This document shows, piece after piece, positions 8,501-17,597 of a stretch of 64,000 bases of DNA. The notes under the pieces are model-generated. The model was given only the letters and a program-made list of their open reading frames with translations, ran no database searches and was not told the DNA's origin. The position numbers were made by a program, and so were the translations under genes. This stretch comes from Anabaena subtropica FACHB-260 (GTDB lineage: Bacteria > Cyanobacteriota > Cyanobacteriia > Cyanobacteriales > Nostocaceae): contig NZ_JACJRF010000003.1 in NCBI RefSeq assembly GCF_014697105.1, positions 1 through 64,000 of the forward strand. Direction: 5' to 3'. Each line of letters opens with the position of its first letter. Positions within the stretch are counted from its first letter, which is position 1.

Positions 8501-10576
8501 ATTTTTATCCCACCGTTCAAAATCTAATAAATAATGTAGATAGTCTTCTCGAATAGAAATAATAATTTTTATATAGGGAATATTTAAACATTCGCTAAAA
8601 AACTGATAAAATTCTAGCCTTTGCTGAAAATTGCTAACAAAAAAGAACTCTTCAAATTGGTCAAAGATAATAATTATTGAGTGATTGCGTGTAGTAGCAG
8701 AACGGAGTTTTTCCAGTAAAATAGAGGGGGTGAACTCTAAGGAACTTGATATATTTAACGGTGTTATTGAATTGTAAAAACTGCGTCCCAGAGTTGTTAT
8801 CCAATCAGTATAAGCTGATAAAATAATAGGTAAAGGTATTCTCTCACCAATGACTTTGTTCTTTACAGCTGGTAATAAACCAGCTTTGAGTAGTGAACTT
8901 TTACCAACTCCTGATGGGCCATGAACTACTGTGAGTTTATAGTCTGCACGGGTAATTCTCTCAATTAAGCGATTCACATCTTTCTGTCTCCCGGATGCAG
9001 CTATCTCTTGGGCAATTTCTTCAGGAATAAATGGGATATTTTGCGGTTCTACGACTGAGTTGATTTTGTAACGTTGTGGCTGTAACTGGCTTGCACCAAT
9101 GAAAGCACGCAGTCCATACTGATGTTCAATTTGGATTTTTTCTTGCTTAAGTTTAAATGCTTCTAAGTATTCATGTCGCTCGATAAAATAAAGCGATCGC
9201 AATTCCTCTAAAATTTCTAAATATAAAGAAGGCTCATACTGTAACTCACAAACTACTCTTGCCCATTCTAAGTTACTGATAGCTTCTTCCCATTCTCCTA
9301 AATGCCTCTGTGAACGTGCTAATAACAAAAGATACCAACTTTCATGCTGCCGCGATTCTGTTGCTTGCTCGGCAATTTCTAAAGCAGTATTAGCTAATTC
9401 ATGAGCTAGTATCCAATCAGAATTTGCACCTGCTATGGATGCTAGAAAGCCATAGTCTTGAGCTACTTGATCTGGATTTCCGTAAGTTTTATGTAGATAT
9501 AAAGACTTTTGCGCTAATTTTCTTAAATCTTCCCAAATTTGCAAGCGGTGCAACATTTCACAGGCTGGCAAAATAAATTTAGCTACTAAATCTTGTCTTT
9601 TCTTATCTTCCAATACATCCAAACATTGCTGAAACCATAATAGGGCGTGTCGCCAATAAATTTTGTTAGCACTCTGATGTAAATCTGCCATTCGGCGATA
9701 ACATAACCCTAAGTGAAATAATATAATTGCTTGCCACAGTCGTTGATGATAATTCAGTTCTAGAGATTTGCTATCTTGGCTTTCTTTTTTCTCTTCTTGC
9801 TGCCATAGAGCTAGGCTTTTTTGATAATGAGATAAGGCACTATTAATTTGATCATTAGCATATTTATCTCTTCCTAGAACAAACTCTAAACTAGCTTCTA
9901 ATCCTGGTTCTAATTGGATATTATACGAACGTTGTAAATCATTACGGGCTGACTCAATTTCGTGGCGACGTTGTGACTTTGGGGCTAAATCAAGGGCATC
10001 ATTAGAAATAAATTTCGCTGCACCTACTTCTAGAATTTTAGTAAATAGAGATTCTGTTTGCTGTCTTATTAAATTGATTAAATCTTCTTGAGGCATCTCA
10101 AATTTAATCGTGGTTGCAGCCCAACTTTTAAAGTCAGGAGCCAACCGAGAGAGCAATGATACGACTTCATCTTGTAACCACAATATTAGAGGAAAAGGAA
10201 AACTAGCTGCATAAATATCTCTTGACTGATTAATTCCAGTTAATAAATCTTCAAGTGAAATAACTGAATCTAAACCAAAAACCATTACGGCGGATGGTAA
10301 ACAATCTGTAGTAACAGTTGGATTGTCTAGAAATAATTGTGATGTAATTGTAGTGTGTAAAGCAGTAATTGAGGGTTGAATATATAGCTCTCGAACATTA
10401 ATATCCTTACTGAAATTCCGAATATTATCTCGCATTCGTTCGCGTAATTGCTGGTAATTACAACGAACTAAAATAAGTGAAAATTCGCCTTTAGATAGCT
10501 TGATCGCTCGAATTAATCTTTGCAGTGAATGCTCATTATTGTTGGCGATCGCTGTTGTGATTTCACACTGATTCAT
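5591..10576 (-). CDS. TPR / STAND-type NTPase / membrane / 14x WD40 protein
   Basis: The 1661-residue protein has a distinct order of parts. Residues 1-200 form an alpha/beta domain with strands such as FSLILVRCNY and SAVMVFGLDS but no P-loop. About 210-520 is helical, TPR-like. An NTPase follows with Walker A GPSGVGKS (553-560) and Walker B IIIIFDQFEEFF (D639), the style of nSTAND/NACHT-like ATPases. About 915-945 has one predicted membrane segment (AAGVLLAIMGGTIASLWW). A short helical linker leads to fourteen WD40 repeats from about 1030 to 1640, enough for two seven-bladed propellers. STAND proteins act as ligand-gated switches. The WD40 part would sense and the N-terminal domain may be the effector or adaptor. 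It follows the AAA ATPase gene on the same strand, 174 bases apart. The role is inferred only. Confidence 0.85.
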   Translation of the reverse strand: MNQCEITTAIANNNEHSLQRLIRAIKLSKGEFSLILVRCNYQQLRERMRDNIRNFSKDINVRELYIQPSITALHTTITSQLFLDNPTVTTDCLPSAVMVFGLDSVISLEDLLTGINQSRDIYAASFPFPLILWLQDEVVSLLSRLAPDFKSWAATTIKFEMPQEDLINLIRQQTESLFTKILEVGAAKFISNDALDLAPKSQRRHEIESARNDLQRSYNIQLEPGLEASLEFVLGRDKYANDQINSALSHYQKSLALWQQEEKKESQDSKSLELNYHQRLWQAIILFHLGLCYRRMADLHQSANKIYWRHALLWFQQCLDVLEDKKRQDLVAKFILPACEMLHRLQIWEDLRKLAQKSLYLHKTYGNPDQVAQDYGFLASIAGANSDWILAHELANTALEIAEQATESRQHESWYLLLLARSQRHLGEWEEAISNLEWARVVCELQYEPSLYLEILEELRSLYFIERHEYLEAFKLKQEKIQIEHQYGLRAFIGASQLQPQRYKINSVVEPQNIPFIPEEIAQEIAASGRQKDVNRLIERITRADYKLTVVHGPSGVGKSSLLKAGLLPAVKNKVIGERIPLPIILSAYTDWITTLGRSFYNSITPLNISSSLEFTPSILLEKLRSATTRNHSIIIIFDQFEEFFFVSNFQQRLEFYQFFSECLNIPYIKIIISIREDYLHYLLDFERWDKNQPDTCHDLDVINKNILDKDIRYFLGKFSIEDAVAVIHYFTQTSQYEAKDDLINELVHNLAGDTGEINPIELQIVGAQLQAENITTLEKYKLCGGTKKLIERWLEEVIQDCGQENEDFSWKLLYELTDEKGTRPLKTKADLAVALEKNIDAKSEFDSCWELILEILIGSGLILCWREELGDRYQLVHDYLVEPIRQKNDYGIIAELEKIKSEKNKAEVAQKLSQEHLNLVLRRRLREARAAGVLLAIMGGTIASLWWQADVQKRAAELQTIRAETSETNLQISAIAASSEALFSSNQEFDALLESLRAWQKLKRAKEVQPETRMRVVTALQQAVYGVTELNRLEGHSDIVWGVAFSPDGQLLASGSTDRTVKLWRPDGTLLQTLEGHTSAVTNVSFSPDGQTLASASLDQTVQIWHKNPITGKFSQEVAKHPIRHKDWIYSVNFSPDGELLATASKDKTIKIWHRDGSLVKTLKGHQGAVNWVSFSPDSQFIASAGEDQTVKIWRRDGSLVKTLSGHQQGVTVVTFSPDGKLLASADRDNIIQMWQWDETNQNIPEVQAYKTLRQHTSTVWSLSFSSDSKQLASASDDNSINLWSQSGNLIKTFKGHSDAVVSVAFSPDNKMLVSGSYDKSLKLWSLDAPRLPVLRGHEDRVISVAWSPDGQILASGSRDRTVKLWRRESNKGRLDAHLYKTLVGHTDTVHSVSIDPKGEILASASEDKTIKLWRLDGTLLKTLPGHSDTVVSVNFSPDGHLLASASRDKTIKLWNRDGNLLKTLVGHEARVNSVSFSPDGEVLASASDDKTIKLWRSDGSLIKTFDPHNSWVLGVSFSPTEQLLASAGWDNTVRLWRRDGTLLQTLLRGFSDSVNAVTFSPNGEVLAAANWDKTVKLWSREGKLIKTLNGHHAAVLSVGFSPDGQTLASASDDNTIILWNLHLDDLLSRGCSWVNNYLKHNNNVDEGDRLLCDDIDTHI

Positions 10577-10623
10577 AATTATTCTTTACAATTGAAATGC
10601 TAAAAATTTACATGGCAAAATTT

Positions 10624-10704
10624 AAAAAGGCTGATAAAACCTTTTTGAATTTTGTACTTAGAATGTTAACAAAACATAATTCAATCTAAATAAAGATTGA
10701 ATTA
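10624..10704 (-). promoter_or_regulatory. Two hairpins between the AAA and STAND genes
   Basis: AAAAAGG pairs with CCTTTTT (10624-10646), and TAATTCAATCT pairs with AGATTGAATTA over a six-base loop (10677-10704). Both lie in the 174-base gap between the two NTPase genes, the first only about 48 bases before the second start codon. They may attenuate or process the transcript so that the large protein is made at a lower level. Confidence 0.5.
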
Positions 10705-10750
10705 TTAGTTTTTGATATTAAATCGTTCTATTCTTTATTGTGAATTGTGA

Positions 10751-12082
10751 CTATTTAAGTTGTCGCCAAGCAAGAACCTTTTCTGTCTCCGCTAAAGCTG
10801 GACTAATACCAAACCAACGACCCACAGGATCGCGGTATTCAAATAAATACATACTTCTGAGTAAGCTTTGGTAATCAGATTCGCCCTTAACACTTTGTTG
10901 TTGTACAACTTCAAACAACAATTCCCATTGGCAATCATCAATAGCCAAGAGTAAATCATCACGGTAATCTTTAATTACAGCTTCCAAACAATCTCTGGAA
11001 AAAGGTGGATCTTGTCGTTGGAGGCAACTGTATAGTAAACCTAATAAATTACGAATGTGACCACCACTGACGCGACATAAACGATCTAATGTTTCTGTTT
11101 GCTCAAATAACTCTGTAATGAATTGTTGTCTTTCTTGACTGGTTACTTCTGGAAAAGCTCTTGCTAGTACTAACTGACGCAGGAGTGACATTCCAGGTTC
11201 GTAGTCACTACCATCCCTCTGTCGCACTAGCACCATTGGTAATACCTTAGGCGCAATACCTCCACCCAAGCGATTTTTGAGAGTTTCGTATTCACTAGAA
11301 AAAATTAATGCTAGTGGAATTGTATAAACTACATGACATTTGAGCCTACGTAGCTGCTCACCTCGGTCAATAAATAGATATTCTGGTTGTGTCCTCCCAG
11401 AAGCTACGGGACGCATATCTACTCGATCTAAATTATCTACAATTACTACTAGTCCTTTTTGACCTCGCCGCTTGAGTTGTTCGACCGCTTTCTCTAAAAT
11501 TTCTTCATTAATTGCTTGTAAGATACTATTAGTGCGAGGTTCTAAATACTGCCTAAGTTGATTACGTAACTGAGTACTGTCTTTAGTTTTCGCTGTAATT
11601 TTTGCAATTCCTAAGGAAAACTCTGCTTCACCAGAAAGTTCTATGGGAGCTTGTAAAAAATCTCCTATTTCTTTAAACAAGTTGGTAAAGTAACCAGGTT
11701 TCAGTTTGATACCAATGGCTTCTAGACTTACACAGACTTGACGAGCTACACTCAACAAAATATCACTAACGTCAATATCTGCCATGTCTAGGTCTTGACT
11801 AGACTCAAAATAAACTACATGAAATTCTGCTGCTTCTAACTCTGCCTTAAGGCGTTGCAATTCTGTTGATTTTCCACAACCAATATGACCAGTAAATAGC
11901 TGACAAGTGGGTTCATCGGGAGAAATACGACTAATAGTACGTTGCAATTCTTCTACAATTTTGCAACCACGGACATTAGCAAAATCGATATAGTACTGGC
12001 GGTCAAGCATCACACCCATGTTTAAAGTGTAGCTAGGGTTACATGCTTTGTAGAAGCGTGACAAATTGATTGTATTTCTCAT
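10751..12082 (-). CDS. AAA-type (STAND/ORC-like) ATPase paired with the WD40 protein
   Basis: A 443-residue soluble P-loop ATPase. The N-terminal block FYKACNPSYTLN, followed by YYIDFANVRG, is one I recall from a widespread cyanobacterial ATPase family. Walker A is GHIGCGKST (65-73) and Walker B is GLVVIVDNLDRVD. A sensor-like segment (HVVYTIPLALIF) follows, and the C-terminal part is helical and may include a winged helix. The GGHIRNLLGLL motif resembles the sensor 2 region of ORC/Cdc6-like ATPases. It lies upstream of the large STAND-WD40 gene on the same strand, so the two probably act together. It is divergent from ftsQ. The specific biological role is not known. Confidence 0.8.
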   Translation of the reverse strand: MRNTINLSRFYKACNPSYTLNMGVMLDRQYYIDFANVRGCKIVEELQRTISRISPDEPTCQLFTGHIGCGKSTELQRLKAELEAAEFHVVYFESSQDLDMADIDVSDILLSVARQVCVSLEAIGIKLKPGYFTNLFKEIGDFLQAPIELSGEAEFSLGIAKITAKTKDSTQLRNQLRQYLEPRTNSILQAINEEILEKAVEQLKRRGQKGLVVIVDNLDRVDMRPVASGRTQPEYLFIDRGEQLRRLKCHVVYTIPLALIFSSEYETLKNRLGGGIAPKVLPMVLVRQRDGSDYEPGMSLLRQLVLARAFPEVTSQERQQFITELFEQTETLDRLCRVSGGHIRNLLGLLYSCLQRQDPPFSRDCLEAVIKDYRDDLLLAIDDCQWELLFEVVQQQSVKGESDYQSLLRSMYLFEYRDPVGRWFGISPALAETEKVLAWRQLK

Positions 12083-12430
12083 TCTAAATGTAGATGCTTC
12101 TTTTTTTTGTATTTTTATATACTAATTTTCTCTCAATATTAGTATTTTTGTATAAGTAATAATGCGGAATTTTATTTAAAATAACCACAAATGCTGTTAC
12201 TTTTTTTGCAGTGTACTTACAGCAAAATCATAAAGATAGGATACTTCCCACTAGAGTATGGTGTTGTTTTTTGTCGCAGTTTTGCTGGCAAGATACATGG
12301 AAGTTGTGCCATGATTCTGATGTGATTGCGGTAAAGTGTTACTAATTTGTTAATTCCAGCTAACCTGCTGAAATTAACCAATCACACAAGCGTAGTTAAG
12401 GAATTTAAACTGAACCGAAAAGAGGTATTG
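12083..12430. other. Divergent spacer between the ATPase pair and ftsQ
   Basis: About 350 AT-rich bases that must carry two divergent promoters. No inverted repeat or known operator was recognised. Confidence 0.45.
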
Positions 12431-13276
12431 ATGCCGGGTATAGTATCAGTTAGCCAAAAGGAATTAGCCCAACGCCGTAAAAAATTACGTCGGCAGCGTC
12501 AGATGAAGATTATTCAGGCTATTTGGCAGACTTTGGCTATTAGTGGACTAGCTGGTGGTTCGCTGTGGCTGGCACTCCAACCAATATGGGTGCTAAAAAC
12601 TTCTGAGCAGGTAGTAATGAAATCAGGCAATCAATTACTGTCCAAAGAAGCGATGCAGTCTCTGCTAATTTTATCTTATCCTCAATCTTTATGGCGGATT
12701 CAACCTGGTGCGATCGCTGATTCCTTGAAGAAACAACCAACTATTGCCCAAGCAAGCGTCAGTCGTCGTCTTTTCCCGCCAGGGCTAATTATCGAAATCG
12801 AAGAAAGAATACCTGTGGCAATAGCTCAAAAGACTAATTCACAATCTGATGATACTGGCAACAAAAAAATAAACACAGGTTTAATAGATGCCAATGGAGT
12901 TTGGATACCTCTGGAAAAATATCAACTAGTGAATCCTCAACTCAAACTTCCTAACCTCACAGTAATCGGATTACCAGAACAATACGCTCCCTACTGGAGC
13001 AAACTTTATCCATATCTCAACCAGAGTTCTGTAAAAATTACGGAAATTGATTACCAAGACCCAAATAACTTAATTCTGAAAACCGAATTAGGAAAAGTCT
13101 ATCTTGGTGGTACAAGCACCCATTTACCTGATCAAATTAATTTATTAGCCCAATTACGTCACTTAAATAAAAAATTGAATCCTTCGGAGATAAACTACAT
13201 TGATTTAAAAAACCCTGAATCTCCCTTAGTACATATGAACCAAAAAAAAGATGAGTCTAAAACTCAAACTCCATAA
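12431..13276 (+). CDS. ftsQ: Cell division protein FtsQ/DivIB
   Basis: The 281-residue protein has a basic cytoplasmic N-terminus (RRKKLRRQRQMKIIQ) and one membrane anchor (about 30-50). A POTRA domain follows, recognised from SGNQLLSKEAMQSLLILSYPQSLWRI and the ASVSRRLFPPGLIIEIEERIPVA block. FtsQ is a bitopic divisome protein that links early and late division factors. The start was moved to the ATG at 12431, which has AGAGG about six bases upstream. The longer frame from 12347 adds 28 unlikely residues. ftsZ follows on the same strand, an arrangement typical of cyanobacteria, but here with a roughly 1 kb gap. Confidence 0.92.
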   Translation: MPGIVSVSQKELAQRRKKLRRQRQMKIIQAIWQTLAISGLAGGSLWLALQPIWVLKTSEQVVMKSGNQLLSKEAMQSLLILSYPQSLWRIQPGAIADSLKKQPTIAQASVSRRLFPPGLIIEIEERIPVAIAQKTNSQSDDTGNKKINTGLIDANGVWIPLEKYQLVNPQLKLPNLTVIGLPEQYAPYWSKLYPYLNQSSVKITEIDYQDPNNLILKTELGKVYLGGTSTHLPDQINLLAQLRHLNKKLNPSEINYIDLKNPESPLVHMNQKKDESKTQTP

Positions 13277-13875
13277 CAATGTGTCACCAATTCCTCGTAG
13301 TATTAATTAATTTTATTTTATAAATAAATATTATTGTTTGCTTTATATTCTTGTAGAGTGCTTCTGAAAAGCTCCTTTTTATGCCTTATAACTTACGTAC
13401 AAAGTTAATTCTTTGACACTTGCTATCACCCTGTAGTTAGTTTTGAGTAGTGAGGTTTTAGTCCTTGGTAGATATTTAAATTTGTTAATCTTATGACTGA
13501 AAAGCTTGATAGGCTTAGATAGTGTTGCTATTTAGTCACAAAAAGTAATAAATTAACCGATCAGTAGGGTCTTCCTTTCTTCCTTAGCTGTGAATATGAG
13601 GATAAATAGTACATAGAAGACTAATTTTGTTGACAGAGTTGCAATTATCACCAATTTGGAAACCTATCAACTATATTATTAAGGCAGTGAAGATTGGCTT
13701 TAGCTTCTCTTTACACATAAAGTTATCTACTGAAAATTTTGCGTTATGTTATTACTTGTATTTTTATAAAGTGTATGTTTAATTGCATAGAGTTAGCCCT
13801 TAGAGCTACTTATTCCAGAGTAAATACGTCATATTGTCAGTATTTTTTATATAAAAACATAGCAAAATATACAAA
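13277..13875. other. AT-rich spacer between ftsQ and ftsZ
   Basis: About 600 bases that likely hold the ftsZ promoter(s). No recognisable regulatory site was found by eye. Confidence 0.5.
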
Positions 13876-14268
13876 ATGTCATCAGTGTTAAAAGCTCTTG
13901 CTCACAATACAAACACTATTAGTAGTCAGATTTACAACCAATCAGAATTTTTAACAGAATTATTATCTGGGTATTCTGTATCCCAAAGGTATACTAGGCA
14001 AAAACTACAATATGGAGAAATTATCAATAAATTGTGGAAGTTATACAGATCAATTTTAAGTAAATGTATGTATACTTCTCTAGAATTAGCTGTGCGTTTA
14101 CCTGTGGTGAGCGAAACGCTATCACTTTGGGAAGCTGCTCCAAAACCTCAGATCAGGCGAAGTCCATCGCTTGTATTGATGGCTTGTCTCATAGCAGACT
14201 TTCACACTTACAATCTTGTTAAGGTTGGCAGTAGTGATAACAATAAAGAACAGTGCCAAAATGTCTAG
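13876..14268 (+). CDS. Doubtful 130-codon open frame upstream of ftsZ
   Basis: The frame opens with ATG but has no ribosome-binding site. Its product has no recognised family, signal peptide or membrane segment. The last codons overlap a hairpin (14250-14274). It could be a lineage-specific gene or simply an open stretch in the ftsZ leader region. A conserved protein in other Nostocales would be needed to accept it. Confidence 0.3.
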   Translation: MSSVLKALAHNTNTISSQIYNQSEFLTELLSGYSVSQRYTRQKLQYGEIINKLWKLYRSILSKCMYTSLELAVRLPVVSETLSLWEAAPKPQIRRSPSLVLMACLIADFHTYNLVKVGSSDNNKEQCQNV

Positions 14269-14274
14269 CACTGT
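14250..14274 (+). terminator. Hairpin 66 bases upstream of ftsZ
   Basis: ACAGTGC pairs with GCACTGT around an 11-base loop. There is no clean T run after it. It could end the upstream transcript or sit in the ftsZ leader and affect its expression. Confidence 0.4.
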
Positions 14275-14340
14275 CAAACTTATAGTTGACTCCTAAATGC
14301 ATAACCCTTAAAAAGTCGTTTATCTACCTTTCTGAATCCA

Positions 14341-15627
14341 ATGACACTTGATAATAACCAAGAGCTTACCTATAGAAACTCCCAATCGTTGGGACAGCCA
14401 GGTTTCTCACTGGCAGTTAACTCAAGCAACCCCTTTAATCACTCTGGGCTGAATTTTGCACAAAATAACGATAGTAAGAAAATTTCTGTGGAAAATAGTC
14501 GCATTGGCGAGATTGTCCCAGGACGCGTTGCCAACATCAAGGTAATTGGTGTTGGTGGTGGTGGTGGTAATGCGGTTAACCGCATGATTGAGTCTGATGT
14601 CTCTGGTGTAGAATTTTGGTCAATTAACACTGATGCCCAAGCTCTGACTCTGGCAGGCTCTCCTAGTCCTTTACAAATCGGACAGAAACTCACACGAGGT
14701 TTAGGTGCAGGTGGTAATCCTGCCATTGGTCAAAAAGCAGCTGAGGAATCACGAGATGAAATTGCCACTGCATTAGAAGGAGCTGATTTAGTATTTATCA
14801 CAGCTGGGATGGGAGGTGGCACGGGTACAGGTGCAGCTCCGATTGTCGCAGAAATAGCCAAAGAAATGGGCGCTCTCACGGTGGGAGTGGTAACACGTCC
14901 TTTTGTTTTTGAAGGTCGTCGTCGGACTACTCAGGCAGAACAAGGCATTGAAGGACTAAAAAGTAGAGTTGATACTTTAATTATTATTCCTAACAATAAA
15001 CTGCTGGAGGTGATCCCAGAGCAAACACCAGTCCAAGAAGCTTTTCGTTATGCAGATGATGTATTACGTCAAGGGGTACAAGGAATTTCGGATATTATCA
15101 CCATCCCCGGTTTAGTGAACGTAGACTTTGCTGATGTGCGGGCTGTAATGGCAGATGCGGGATCAGCGCTGATGGGTATTGGTGTAAGTTCAGGAAAATC
15201 AAGAGCTAGAGAAGCTGCGATCGCCGCTATTTCGTCACCACTACTAGAATGTTCTATTGAAGGTGCTAGAGGTGTTGTTTTTAATATTACTGGTGGCAGC
15301 GACCTCACCCTACATGAAGTAAATGCCGCCGCAGAAACAATATATGAAGTAGTTGATCCCAACGCTAATATTATTTTTGGGGCAGTGATTGATGACAGGT
15401 TGCAAGGAGAGGTAAGAATTACCGTCATTGCTACTGGATTTACTGGGGAAATACAAGCAGCGCCTCAACAAAACGCTGCTAATGCACGGGTAGTATCTAC
15501 TGCTCCAAAACGACCAGCGCCACAAACACCACCAGTTAATTCCCCTGCACCTATTCCCGAATTTAAAGAAAAATCTGGCTTGGATATCCCTGATTTTCTC
15601 CAGAGACGGCGGCCACCAAAGAATTAA
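14341..15627 (+). CDS. ftsZ: Tubulin-like cell division GTPase FtsZ
   Basis: FtsZ polymerises into the Z-ring at midcell. The 428-residue protein has a polar N-terminal extension of about 60 residues, a feature of filamentous cyanobacterial FtsZ. The GTPase domain then starts at [19 protein letters not shown]. The tubulin signature [10 protein letters not shown] is present, as is the T7 loop ([11 protein letters not shown]) whose aspartate drives GTP hydrolysis. A variable Pro/Ala linker leads to the conserved C-terminal peptide ([13 protein letters not shown]), which binds FtsA/SepF/ZipN-type partners. The start ATG lacks a clear Shine-Dalgarno sequence, so an internal start near the GTPase domain is possible. 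Confidence 0.97.
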   Translation: MTLDNNQELTYRNSQSLGQPGFSLAVNSSNPFNHSGLNFAQNNDSKKISVENSRIGEIVPGRVANIKVIGVGGGGGNAVNRMIESDVSGVEFWSINTDAQALTLAGSPSPLQIGQKLTRGLGAGGNPAIGQKAAEESRDEIATALEGADLVFITAGMGGGTGTGAAPIVAEIAKEMGALTVGVVTRPFVFEGRRRTTQAEQGIEGLKSRVDTLIIIPNNKLLEVIPEQTPVQEAFRYADDVLRQGVQGISDIITIPGLVNVDFADVRAVMADAGSALMGIGVSSGKSRAREAAIAAISSPLLECSIEGARGVVFNITGGSDLTLHEVNAAAETIYEVVDPNANIIFGAVIDDRLQGEVRITVIATGFTGEIQAAPQQNAANARVVSTAPKRPAPQTPPVNSPAPIPEFKEKSGLDIPDFLQRRRPPKN

Positions 15628-15850
15628 GCGGTTTTAGATGTGAGATTATTCAAAATTTGTAGTCTCTAGTCAAGCTTAATGCTGTATAAAAACTGCTAAT
15701 TTTCAAGTTCAGAGATACATTTGTGATCTCCGGTAATTCTTGTTGCTGTTACAAATAAATTGCTACTATTCAAAAGCTAGATCCACTTGGGCAAGAGTCT
15801 ATTGACTTTTTTGCCCAAATTTGCATTGCAAAATAAAAGATCAGCCAGGA

Positions 15851-15879
15851 TTGGGAACTTGGAAGAGAGGTATTCCCAA
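15851..15879. terminator. Hairpin between convergent ftsZ and gshB
   Basis: TTGGGAA pairs with TTCCCAA over a 15-base loop and is followed by CCTTTTT on the plus strand. It lies between the two convergent stop codons. Confidence 0.55.
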
Positions 15880-15913
15880 CCTTTTTGGGGAATTTTCCCG
15901 TGATTAGCTATCT

Positions 15914-16888
15914 TTAATTTTGAATTCGTAGATTCTGTTCTACCCATGCAATTACTTGATGAGCCAGGCGAGTACCATCTAGTCGGTCAATTTCACGTAT
16001 TCCCGTGGGGCTAGTGACGTTAACTTCTGTCAGATAACCACCAATCACATCAATACCTACAAAGATTAACCCATCTTGGCGTAAATTTGCGGCAATTTGG
16101 CTACAAATTTCTTGCTCTCGTGGTGTAATCTCAGTTCTTGCGACGGTTCCACCAGTTGCCATGTTATTACGAAAATCGTTGCCGCTTGCCAAACGATTGA
16201 GAGCGCCAATAGGTTCACCATTAAGTAAAATAATCCGTTTGTCTCCCTCTTTCGCCTCTGGTAAATAGGTTTGTACCATTACTGGTAATCGACCTTGTTG
16301 AGTACTAAGTTCGACTATGGAATTAAAATTGCGATCGCCTGCTTGTAAAAATAAAATTCCTTCCCCAGCTTTATTACCCAGAGGTTTGAGAACAGTAGCT
16401 CCTTTAGCTTCGACAAATTGCCGGATAAACTCTTTATCAGCACTGACAATGGTTTCTGGAATTGCCTTAGTAAACTGAAGGGCGTACATTTTTTCATTTG
16501 CCCCACGAATACCATGAGGATTGTTAACTATCAAAGTTTGATTTTGGTCAATATAATCCAGAACATAGGTTGCATAAAGGTAAGCATCGTTCACTGGTGG
16601 ATCTGTCCGCATGAATATAGCATCCATCGTTTCCAAAGAATTGAAGGAACGAGCTTTTAATTTATACCAAGGATTTGCTGCTACCCAGCGTCCATCAACC
16701 AACTGCACTGGTACAAGTTCTACCTGCTGCAAGATAGCCCAAGCTTTGCTGTCTACCACACTCAAACAATTAGCCTGAGTTACCCAAACTTCATGTCCTA
16801 AAGTTTGCGCTGCTTCCATCAGCGCCACACTGGTATCATGACATGGATCTAACTGATGGATGGGATCAATAATAAAAGCCAGTTTCAC
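15914..16888 (-). CDS. gshB: Glutathione synthetase
   Basis: GshB joins gamma-glutamylcysteine and glycine using ATP to make glutathione in the cytoplasm. The 324-residue protein has the family start MKLAFIIDPIHQLDPCHDTS and an ATP-grasp fold. Identifying blocks include FMRTDPPVNDAYLYAT, NNPHGIRGANEKMYALQF, VLKPLGNKAGEGI and, near the end, LTEVNVTSPTGIREIDRLDG. Length agrees with bacterial GshB. It follows the glutaredoxin gene by 107 bases on the same strand, so the two probably share regulation as a thiol-redox unit. Confidence 0.95.
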   Translation of the reverse strand: MKLAFIIDPIHQLDPCHDTSVALMEAAQTLGHEVWVTQANCLSVVDSKAWAILQQVELVPVQLVDGRWVAANPWYKLKARSFNSLETMDAIFMRTDPPVNDAYLYATYVLDYIDQNQTLIVNNPHGIRGANEKMYALQFTKAIPETIVSADKEFIRQFVEAKGATVLKPLGNKAGEGILFLQAGDRNFNSIVELSTQQGRLPVMVQTYLPEAKEGDKRIILLNGEPIGALNRLASGNDFRNNMATGGTVARTEITPREQEICSQIAANLRQDGLIFVGIDVIGGYLTEVNVTSPTGIREIDRLDGTRLAHQVIAWVEQNLRIQN

Positions 16889-16995
16889 GCCTTTTGCCTC
16901 AATGCCAGGAAATTCTCAGATAAATTATCCCCCGATATCCTGGCAGATTAACAATTACTAGTGAGGGAAAAAGCGTAACTCTGTTGCTTGTTCGC

Positions 16996-17268
16996 CTAGA
17001 GACTAGTGCTAGAGGCCAATAATTCGTCTAGTTTACCTTGACTTTCGAGAGCATGAATATCATCACAACCACCAACATGGCGATCGTTGATGAAGATTTG
17101 TGGTAATGAGCGTCTACCATTAGCTCTCTGAGCCATTTTAGCCCGTGCTTCCTCATCGCCATCGATGCTGTATTCAATAAATTCCACACCCTTCTGATTG
17201 AGCAAATTTTTAGCTCGAATGCAAAAAGGGCAAGTTCTCCAAGTGTAAATTTCTACTGTGGCAGCCAT
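16996..17268 (-). CDS. grxC: Glutaredoxin 3 (GrxC type)
   Basis: A 90-residue dithiol glutaredoxin with active site C13-P-F-C16 in a thioredoxin fold. The glutathione-binding block (RRSLPQIFINDRHVGGCDDI) is present with its cis-proline. It reduces disulfides using glutathione. gshB lies directly downstream, linking glutathione synthesis and use. Confidence 0.95.
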   Translation of the reverse strand: MAATVEIYTWRTCPFCIRAKNLLNQKGVEFIEYSIDGDEEARAKMAQRANGRRSLPQIFINDRHVGGCDDIHALESQGKLDELLASSTSL

Positions 17269-17597
17269 AACTTCCTCAAATTGATCTAATAATTAATTTT
17301 AGAACTTTGGTACTGATAGTAGATGCTTAACGTATTTGTGATCTGTAACGTTGCTAGATGCCATGAAATACACTGGTGAACTTGCATAACTATGCTGGAG
17401 CCAAAAGGTATAAGAACAAAAGCTTATCTGCTGTTGCGTTTTTTTTGAGTAGAAAAGCAAAAAGAAATAGAAATGTGCAAAAAAATATTATATTTACCCA
17501 ATTTTCTTTTCTTTTGCTGTCTACCTTTTACCTTGCCTTAGAGAAAAATATTCATGGTGAGTTATTTAACTACTTAAGTTCTTTTGGCAATTCGGTG
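17269..17597. other. Spacer upstream of grxC
   Basis: About 330 AT-rich bases with the grxC promoter and the 3' end of the PEP-CTERM gene. A plus-strand open frame (17376-17729) runs through it and into the PEP-CTERM gene; it has no ribosome-binding site and is taken as chance. Confidence 0.5.
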
